This document shows, one piece after another, positions 32,970 through 39,434 of a stretch of DNA of 39,434 bases. Origin of the DNA: a virus; the IMG/VR virus record IMGVR_UViG_3300032322_002757, positions 1 to 39,434 of that record. The stretch is one strand, 5' to 3'. Every line of letters starts with the position of its first letter. Position 1 is the first letter of the stretch. The position numbers and the translations under genes were made by a program. Under the pieces are notes generated by a model. That model ran no database searches. It saw nothing but the letters and a program-made list of their open reading frames with translations, and was not told where the DNA came from.

Positions 32970-35900
32970 TTAAGAGTTAATAAATCCTCCAGCTGAAATA
33001 GCACCTGTTCTCAAAATTGTAATGTTATTTACAATGATACCCATACCCTTAATAGGTTCTACATATGTATCGAGAACACCGATTTGATTATCAATAATTT
33101 CAGCGGTGTTATTTTCATCATCCATCTTATTAAAGTAATTGAATAAACCATTTTTACTTACATAAGTTTCACAGATAACGTCAGCTCTTAATTTAATTTC
33201 AGCTCTTACGTCTGGTGTATTAAATTTCCACTGGAAGTCTAACAACATTCTAGAAAGTTCTCTTTCAAGTTCGATAAGAACCTCTCTAACGTGAATGTAA
33301 GATAGAGCACTTCTGTAAAGAGTTTGAGCTGTATTTTCAGTTTCAATCACATATCCTCTGTTTCTTTTGAAAACTAATGGGTTCATTTGAGCCTGATTTA
33401 AGTTCTCGATATCTTCTGGTGTGTACATCATTTCTAAGTCAACGATATTTGTGATTCTACCATTTGTTACACCAGCTGCGATTGTCCATGGTGTGATATT
33501 TCCAACATTAGAGATGTGTTTTCTCATATATGTTGTAGCCACAAATGGTGCTGGTGGATGCTCAAGTGGTCTTCCATTATCATTCACAATAACATATGGT
33601 GAGAAGTAACCTACACAAGTAGAACCTGCACCATCACCGAATGAGTAAAGGAATGCTGGGTTACTTTCTGGGTCACCACCACTTGCGATGAATGATGTTT
33701 GAAGTACGCCTTCAGAATTTACGAATGTAGGAGAAGAAGAGTTTTTGAAACTTCTTAAAGATGGCATGTTGATGAAACCAAATGCATCTAATCTCTCACC
33801 ACAAATATCAACTAATTGTTGTTTGCTTCTTTCTGTAAGACCTAATCCAAATGCATCAATTAAGTACCTAAAATCAATTGCCTCTTTGTTTGTAACTGCT
33901 TTGAACAATGGTGTTCCTTTTGCTACTAAATTAAGGATTTGATTTTGTCTTGTTTCTGTTCCGTCAGGTAAAGAAGCTTGTCTGATTCTAAATCCAGTAA
34001 GAGCAATTGCCTTATAAGTTGTAGCGTATTGGTCGATAGTTGAATATCTTGTAGTCTGTAAGTCACCACCAAAATTCGTAACTGCGATTCTTGAATCACA
34101 AGTTATCTCTGCTAAACTAGCATCACCTGAATAAGCTCTCTTACTTAAAATTCTTGTAAGTCTTCTTGGTGATTCACCAACTTGTAAAGCTGATGAATCG
34201 TAGTAAGCTTCTAAGAAATCTCCAACTTTTACTTCTGTATATCTGTCTCCTTTAACTAATACTTTATTAGGTACTTGTACGTATCCAGATGGAACTTCAA
34301 TTTCAAGTGTTTGTCTAAAGTTAGTTTTTTCAGACTGAATATAGAATGTATTATTTGCTTGTGGGTCTGCATCTACATCAGCATCTAAAGCTGAATCTTT
34401 GAATTCAACACTTAATATACCATCATTATCTAAGAACATTCTTAAATAGTGTCTTGTCAAATAATCATATACTAATGTTTGTTGAGTAATTAATTCATAT
34501 TCTACTTCTTCATTAACTTGATAAGCGTAGTATTGAGAACCAGCGAAACCAAGTGAGTTAGCTAATGAGTTTGGTGTTTGTAATGGACTGACAGCATTTT
34601 GAACAATTGTAAATGCTCCTTTGTTTAACTCAGAACCTGGGAATTGAAGTTTTTCAAATACCTGAAGGTCAATCTGAGTTGAGAAGTTAGCCACATTAGA
34701 CTGGAATATAACATAGTCATATCCAGCGTAAGATGATGTTGCTGAAGTTGCGGTTTCACCATCAATAAATATTACACTAACAGATGCTCCAGGACCACCA
34801 GCTGTTGGTACTAAAGAGTTCACAACACCAGATGAATCAACATATAGTCTATTATCGTAAAAATAATCTTTGGTATTGATTAGACCATCAAAGAATCTTG
34901 TGTAGAAAGTAGAGTATTTAGCAACAACTCCGAAGTTACTACCATCAGCTACTTCATTTTTAGTAACTACACCTTCTTTACCTAGTAAGAATTCGTTATC
35001 TTCTGTGTAAAGTACGAAGTAACCATCTAAAATATCAACTAACTCAGCCGAAGTCAAGTCTGTTGTTAATGTGAATGCTTTATTCTGTGTTGTTGATGTA
35101 ACGATATCAGAAATTGTAACATTCTCTAAACTGTATTTATCATCGTTATTTGATGGTCCTAATAACATAGCACTTCTGTTTTTATTTGGACTATCAATAA
35201 TATTAACTAATCTGTTGTATAATTTGAATCTTCTGTATTGTGCATAATTAGTTACTGATTGTACAGTATTTGTACCAGGGAACTCAACTTTCAACACACC
35301 AGGAGTTGTCTCAGAAATATAGTAGTCATCTGTTGATGCTGTACCAAAACTATAATCAACAAAACCACCTGTTCCAACATTAACATCAGTAACAGCAAGG
35401 GCTCCAGTATTCACGAACACACCACTGGTAATGTCGAATTCAACATATCCTAATACGATGTCATTAGCAGAAACAGCTGGATTAGTATTCGCAGTAAGAC
35501 TACTTACTACACTAATTTCACCAGTTGAGTCTAATATAAACGCTGATACATAAGAAGCAGTGGAAGTAGATACCGTATAATCAGTAGAACTTATCGTCAT
35601 AGCTGCTGTAGCAGAAACTGGAACAAAAGTATCTCCAATTATTGCGAATGAACCAGCACTTACATCATAAGTTACTGTCATTGATGTAGTACCAGAAGTA
35701 AATGTTGGGTTTGAGTTATTAAGTGTAACACCATAAACTGAACCTTCAGCAAACCACGCTGTTCTATTATCCTCGTTTAATACGATACCACTTGTTAGAG
35801 CTGGATCAACAGCGCTATCTGGACCAGTACTAAGACCAGCGAATGCGTGGTCTGGTTGGTTAATATAACCATATCCTGACCAAACTCCTCCTAACATTCC

Positions 35901-36944
35901 AGTTACGTTTCCTGGTAAGTCAAGAGGTGTGTTAGTTATAACTACAGACTCAGTGATTGTTTCTTTGTATGATAAGAAGTCTATGTCTGTCTTTTCTTGA
36001 CCAACTAGTGTATTACCAATTAAATCAACTAATCCAGTATAAAAATCTTTTTCAACTAAGTCGTTATTGAATGCACAGAATAGACCAGTTCTATCTGTAT
36101 CTCTGTTAATTGTTGTTTCGATAAAAATATTTCTACCCTCTAAATCTCTAAAATATGGAATTAAAGAAAGACCCTCATAATATGCCAAAAGTGTGATATT
36201 TCTATCATTTGCAAAATTTCTAAGTTGGTCTTTTCTTAGACCCGAAGAATTGAAATATGAAGACCATCTTGTACTAACCGCCAGTTCTTGATAGTTTGAC
36301 CAGTCACCACCAACAACAACTACATCAACTAAGTAGTCAGAAGCGTAATCATTTGGATTAACATAAGGTGGCATTTTTTCAACTGAACCATACCACTCCA
36401 AAAGTGTTCTATCGAAACCAGTTCTTGAAGATTTAACAATAAACGCAGTAATTGTTCTATCAGAAAGGTTAGTAATATTGAATGCTCTTTCTGAATATCC
36501 AGTGTTGTTTTTTGTGAGGTTTATAAATGCCTCTGTATCTCTTTTCCAGAAACCAGTAGTGTCGAAGAATCTTCTATAAGGACCTTCTCTCTCGATATCA
36601 TTTAGATAACCAGCAGATGTTGAAAGTGATTTGTATTCGATAACATCTAATGTGTCATCTGTTACAAGTAAATTCATTGCGAATACTGGTGCTGTTTCTA
36701 ACATCTTAGAAACTGTTCTATGAAAGAAAGAACCCTTTCTTTCTAAACCTCTATCTAGCTGACCGAAAACAGCCTCAAATTCTCCAACAGTTGTAACTCT
36801 GATTGGAGTATTAACTGGTCCTTTTTTAGACACGCCAATTATTAAATTTGTGATGCCCTCAACAACTGGACTAGAGATTACTGATTGGTCAAATTCTTCT
36901 ATGAAGATTCCTGGTCTTTTGTATTTTCCAATTTGAATAGCCAT
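32970..36944 (-). CDS. Tail sheath protein, T4 gp18-like, greatly enlarged
   Basis: 1324 residues, about twice T4 gp18 (659). The N-terminus YKRPGIFIEEFDQS (8-21) and GITNLIIGVSKKGPVNTPI are standard sheath signs. The C-terminal 150 residues (TENTAQTLYRSALSYIHVRE, then LERELSRMLLDFQWKFNTPD and YVEPIKGMGIIVNNITILRTG) form the conserved locking domain of contractile sheaths. Between them lie inserted beta-rich regions, the most evident at about 395-545, where Ser, Thr, Val and Gly dominate (SGTTSMTVTYDVSAGSFAI; STASYVSAFILDSTGEISVV). The sheath packs around the tube and contracts on infection. The inserted domains should be surface-exposed and could carry glycans or bind hosts. Own promoter box upstream; strong terminator downstream. 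The call is firm. Confidence 0.9.
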   Translation of the reverse strand: MAIQIGKYKRPGIFIEEFDQSVISSPVVEGITNLIIGVSKKGPVNTPIRVTTVGEFEAVFGQLDRGLERKGSFFHRTVSKMLETAPVFAMNLLVTDDTLDVIEYKSLSTSAGYLNDIEREGPYRRFFDTTGFWKRDTEAFINLTKNNTGYSERAFNITNLSDRTITAFIVKSSRTGFDRTLLEWYGSVEKMPPYVNPNDYASDYLVDVVVVGGDWSNYQELAVSTRWSSYFNSSGLRKDQLRNFANDRNITLLAYYEGLSLIPYFRDLEGRNIFIETTINRDTDRTGLFCAFNNDLVEKDFYTGLVDLIGNTLVGQEKTDIDFLSYKETITESVVITNTPLDLPGNVTGMLGGVWSGYGYINQPDHAFAGLSTGPDSAVDPALTSGIVLNEDNRTAWFAEGSVYGVTLNNSNPTFTSGTTSMTVTYDVSAGSFAIIGDTFVPVSATAAMTISSTDYTVSTSTASYVSAFILDSTGEISVVSSLTANTNPAVSANDIVLGYVEFDITSGVFVNTGALAVTDVNVGTGGFVDYSFGTASTDDYYISETTPGVLKVEFPGTNTVQSVTNYAQYRRFKLYNRLVNIIDSPNKNRSAMLLGPSNNDDKYSLENVTISDIVTSTTQNKAFTLTTDLTSAELVDILDGYFVLYTEDNEFLLGKEGVVTKNEVADGSNFGVVAKYSTFYTRFFDGLINTKDYFYDNRLYVDSSGVVNSLVPTAGGPGASVSVIFIDGETATSATSSYAGYDYVIFQSNVANFSTQIDLQVFEKLQFPGSELNKGAFTIVQNAVSPLQTPNSLANSLGFAGSQYYAYQVNEEVEYELITQQTLVYDYLTRHYLRMFLDNDGILSVEFKDSALDADVDADPQANNTFYIQSEKTNFRQTLEIEVPSGYVQVPNKVLVKGDRYTEVKVGDFLEAYYDSSALQVGESPRRLTRILSKRAYSGDASLAEITCDSRIAVTNFGGDLQTTRYSTIDQYATTYKAIALTGFRIRQASLPDGTETRQNQILNLVAKGTPLFKAVTNKEAIDFRYLIDAFGLGLTERSKQQLVDICGERLDAFGFINMPSLRSFKNSSSPTFVNSEGVLQTSFIASGGDPESNPAFLYSFGDGAGSTCVGYFSPYVIVNDNGRPLEHPPAPFVATTYMRKHISNVGNITPWTIAAGVTNGRITNIVDLEMMYTPEDIENLNQAQMNPLVFKRNRGYVIETENTAQTLYRSALSYIHVREVLIELERELSRMLLDFQWKFNTPDVRAEIKLRADVICETYVSKNGLFNYFNKMDDENNTAEIIDNQIGVLDTYVEPIKGMGIIVNNITILRTGAISAGGFINS

Positions 36945-36969
36945 ATTATTTCAATTTTTTTTATTTTAG

Positions 36970-36981
36970 TATATATATAAA
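36970..36981 (-). promoter_or_regulatory. Putative phage promoter box, TTTATATATATA
   Basis: On the minus strand, 25 bases before the sheath ATG, in the 47-base gap after the coiled-coil gene. A variant of the AT-rich box that resembles the one before the tape measure. Confidence 0.45.
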
Positions 36982-36991
36982 AAACAAAAAA

Positions 36992-37567
36992 TCACATTTT
37001 TTCTTTTTTTTGTTCTTCATCGTTTATTTTTTTGATAAATTCATCTATCTCTTTCTTTTGTTCAACCATTTTTTGTTCTAAGGCTTTCTTTTTCTCGTCT
37101 ATTTCTTTCTGTAGTTCAGTAATTTCCTTAGATTTATCAGCAAGTCTATTATTTATGTCAGAAATAGTAGAAGAAATATTGACTTTGACATCAGCATCCT
37201 TAGTTAGACTTAGTTGTTGGTTGAAATCATCAAGTTTAATTTTATCTAAAGCTCTTTTGTTCTGAATATCATCAACTTTTCTCATCATCTTAGATACTTC
37301 AGCGTAATCAACTAAGAATGGATTTCTGTCAGCACCTTCCCCGGCATCTTCTTTTCCCAAAAGATTCTGAAGTTCTATTGATATTTGTTTATCATCCTTC
37401 TTCAAATCTTTAAAAATAGCATCTATTTGAGATTTTTTCTGAGTATATTCAGTCATATACCCTTCCAATTTGTTCATTTTTTCTTTAGACATTTTAACAT
37501 CTTCTGTATCTGTGTCGTTGATTTCTACCTTTTCGTTGAACTTTGTATATGTTTTAAGATATCTCAT
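36992..37567 (-). CDS. Coiled-coil protein with capsid-targeting-like N-terminus
   Basis: 191 residues. The N-terminus MRYLKTYTKFNEKVE is a variant of the shared tag, with the possible cut after KFNE. From about 25 to the end the protein is nearly all heptad-like helix, rich in Lys, Glu, Asp and Gln (EKMNKLEGYMTEYTQKKSQI; ITELQKEIDEKKKALEQKMV). This build is like a scaffold or prohead-core protein, or an elongated internal protein. The start overlaps the upstream stop by one base (TAATG). It has no enzyme motif. Prohead core protein or packaged internal protein are the best two guesses. Confidence 0.6.
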   Translation of the reverse strand: MRYLKTYTKFNEKVEINDTDTEDVKMSKEKMNKLEGYMTEYTQKKSQIDAIFKDLKKDDKQISIELQNLLGKEDAGEGADRNPFLVDYAEVSKMMRKVDDIQNKRALDKIKLDDFNQQLSLTKDADVKVNISSTISDINNRLADKSKEITELQKEIDEKKKALEQKMVEQKKEIDEFIKKINDEEQKKEKM

Positions 37568-39434
37568 TATTGTAATTTAGTAACTGGTACGAAGTCTCCA
37601 TCGTATTTTTTATTAGTAAGTGTTCTAATATCTTTGAATCCACCAACTGAATCTATAGATAATTTTAATTTAGACGCATCAGTTGTCTTAAATAGATCTT
37701 CTACTTTACCATCATCAGAAAGCTTACCTAAAAAGAAACTATTTTTTACATCTACACTATTAGCTTTTTCACCTTGACTAATTTGTCCCTTTTCAGACTT
37801 TATACTACTTATTGAAATTTTTCTGTTAAGTAACATATCTGAGAATGATTTAACATCCATCTTTGTGGCAAAAATACCTTTATTTCCTTTAACTTTGTCT
37901 AAAACAGCACCTTGCTTACCTGCTTGTATATCAGGAACTCCTTTAACTTGATCTTTGCAATATTGTAAGAAATAAAAGAAAGTTCTTGAATAAACGATAT
38001 AAATATCATTTCCTGTTTGTTCTTGTACAAAACCATATATAATGGAGTCTTTTCCATCAGCATTTATACCCTTCAATTGAAATAACTTTCCTTCAAATTC
38101 TTTATTTTTGACAAAGTCTGAATCTTTTAAATTATTCATTGAGATAAAACTGAAATTTGGAGTAGGTATCTTTATAGACACCTCAGCATTACTTTCAACA
38201 TCAAGTAGTCCTGTTTTAGGATCTTTTTCTGAAATATCACTACCCTTTACATCCTTAAACTCATCAATGTCACCAAAATACTTAGCAAGAAATTTCTTTT
38301 GAGCCCCAGCGCCGTTACTTCCACCATCACCTTGATAAAGTTCTTCACCATCTAACATATCAGTCATAAATTGTCTTAAAGCCACTCCAACTTTAGGATA
38401 CTCTTTATTACCAACTCTAATCTTAGTTTCTGCATCAAAAATAGGTTGATACTTTCTCTCAGACATCACATCTAATACTGCATTTTCCCAGATATTAAAT
38501 ATCTTTTTATTTCTATAAGGTCCATCTGCTGTGGCGCTCATTGAATCACCACCGAAGGCATCATACTCAGCGTAAGTAACTCTATCAACTCTACCATCAC
38601 TTCTACCACCAGGTATAACTGGTACAGTGTGAAGTTTATAAGCCCTATTAAAAAGTTTAACTATTCTAATAATTGGGTCTATACCATCAATTGTTACACT
38701 TTTCTGTTCTTCTCCGATTTTATCCATATTTTTAGAAATTTTATCAATCTCTGTCTTATTGATAACCCAAGCATCAAAATTAAAAGTCTTCCCAAAAAAG
38801 TCAATAATCTTATCAGAAGTTGTTTCTGTTTTCAAATCTTTTGGTTTTCCTTCATCTTCTTTAGTCTGTGCCTCGTCACCTTCCGCTTCTCTTATTAGTC
38901 TAACATAGTCAGAATAATTTCTTAAGAAACTTTCTTTAGTAGCTTCTGGTTTTTCTTCTTTAGATTTAAGAATAGGTTTTAAGGTATCCACAAATTGTTT
39001 TAATGCTTTTCCAAAATCACCTAATCCACCATATAAATTCTGACCATCAAATTGTAATGCCCTCTTTGAAAATCTTGCCAATTTCTCAGCCACTATGACT
39101 TTCTTATTTTTGTCTTTTAACACATCAATACTTTCTTTGAACAACACATCCTTTTCTTGTATAGTAGCCTTCTTATCACCAACTAAATATCTTCTTACCT
39201 CAGAATATAAACTCCTGATTATTTTTCTATTTTCTTCGTCTTTTGAGTTATTAGTTATTTGATCTAAAAATTCAGCAGAAATACCTAAACCCTTTTCTTT
39301 ATCAGATATTAATACTTCTAAATCCTTTTTAATTTTACCAAAAGCTTGTGTTAGTTGGTCTTCACCTGATTTTACATTGGATCTGTCTTTTCCACCACCT
39401 GTAGCAAATGTTGCTTCAAAAATATAATTCTCAT
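37567..39434 (-). CDS. Large unknown probable virion protein, 5' end cut by window edge
   Basis: The frame stays open to the right edge, so the gene starts outside; a GTG at 39147 is only internal. 621 residues are visible. The first are ENYIFEATFATGGGK, which looks like the last part of a capsid-targeting tag with a cut between YIFE and Ala. A second tag-like stretch (NYSDYVRLIREAEGDE) lies near residue 175-190 and is followed by an acidic, Lys-rich linker. The rest is a long unknown alpha/beta region with no catalytic motif seen; marked segments are VPVIPGGRSDGRVDRVTYAE, AEVSIKIPTPNFSFISM and IYIVYSRTFFYFLQYCKDQV. It is coupled to the coiled-coil gene. Virion internal or prohead protein is inference from the tags. 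Confidence 0.6.
   Translation of the reverse strand, partial: ENYIFEATFATGGGKDRSNVKSGEDQLTQAFGKIKKDLEVLISDKEKGLGISAEFLDQITNNSKDEENRKIIRSLYSEVRRYLVGDKKATIQEKDVLFKESIDVLKDKNKKVIVAEKLARFSKRALQFDGQNLYGGLGDFGKALKQFVDTLKPILKSKEEKPEATKESFLRNYSDYVRLIREAEGDEAQTKEDEGKPKDLKTETTSDKIIDFFGKTFNFDAWVINKTEIDKISKNMDKIGEEQKSVTIDGIDPIIRIVKLFNRAYKLHTVPVIPGGRSDGRVDRVTYAEYDAFGGDSMSATADGPYRNKKIFNIWENAVLDVMSERKYQPIFDAETKIRVGNKEYPKVGVALRQFMTDMLDGEELYQGDGGSNGAGAQKKFLAKYFGDIDEFKDVKGSDISEKDPKTGLLDVESNAEVSIKIPTPNFSFISMNNLKDSDFVKNKEFEGKLFQLKGINADGKDSIIYGFVQEQTGNDIYIVYSRTFFYFLQYCKDQVKGVPDIQAGKQGAVLDKVKGNKGIFATKMDVKSFSDMLLNRKISISSIKSEKGQISQGEKANSVDVKNSFFLGKLSDDGKVEDLFKTTDASKLKLSIDSVGGFKDIRTLTNKKYDGDFVPVTKLQ

Noticed and set aside
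39145-39147. GTG at 39147 as the start of the last gene
   Set aside because: The frame continues without a stop to the right edge and the added residues include a tag-like ENYIFEA, so the true start lies outside.
1-39434. tRNA genes, CRISPR arrays, integrase, attachment sites or a replication origin
   Set aside because: The gaps between genes are under about 115 bases and hold only promoter-like boxes and terminators. No cloverleaf, spaced direct repeats or recombinase gene was seen.

Overview
This AT-rich window reads as part of the genome of a large contractile-tailed (T4-like) bacteriophage. The support is a T4 gp18-type tail sheath, a gp19-type tail tube, a gp26-type baseplate hub protein, a gp47/SbcD-type nuclease, a likely tape-measure protein and a giant baseplate/tail-fibre protein. 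Start codons almost never have a Shine-Dalgarno sequence; they sit behind A/T-rich leaders. With the low GC this suggests a Bacteroidota (Flavobacteria-like) host, which is inference. No tRNA, rRNA, CRISPR or integrase gene was seen. Genes are packed tightly, often with ATGA or TAATG overlaps, and no gene-free stretch exceeds about 115 bases.

Layout. (1) 1-8056, plus strand: a glycan-building cassette of nine genes. It holds a multi-domain glycosyltransferase cut by the left edge, a short GT-A enzyme, an FkbM methyltransferase, a GT11 fucosyltransferase-like enzyme, a GT-D enzyme, a truncated DegT-like aminotransferase, a NeuD/PglD-like acyltransferase, a GT7-C galactosyltransferase-like enzyme and a methyltransferase-like protein. 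(2) 8057-12308, minus strand: a minimal family-A (TV-Pol-like) polymerase, a 63-residue piece resembling the middle of the T4 gp23 capsid protein, a ligase-like protein with a broken active-site motif, and two small proteins. (3) 12389-18122, plus strand: tape measure and four small proteins. (4) 18174-23927, minus strand: a 1917-residue baseplate/fibre protein. (5) 23996-29175, plus strand: proteins with T4-like capsid-targeting N-termini (a small helical protein, an AAA+ ATPase and a possible HopA1-like effector), a Cys-rich virion-type protein, a GIY-YIG homing endonuclease and a cupin-like protein. (6) 29170-30858, minus strand: gp47-like nuclease and small proteins. (7) 30974-39434: tail tube (plus), then gp26-like protein, sheath, a coiled-coil protein and a large unknown protein cut by the right edge (all minus).

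Three signals tie the window together. First, at least six proteins share an N-terminal tag of the form M-x-x-x-K-x-Y-x-x-F-x-x-E, which looks like the T4 capsid-targeting sequence cut by the prohead protease; the phage may therefore pack an unusual set of proteins, including an ATPase, into its head. Second, an AT-rich box close to TTTAATATATAA precedes most transcription units on both strands and is probably the phage's own promoter; in several cases it lies so near the start codon that the mRNA would be leaderless. Third, three strong hairpin terminators sit at unit ends, two of them between convergent genes and apparently bidirectional.
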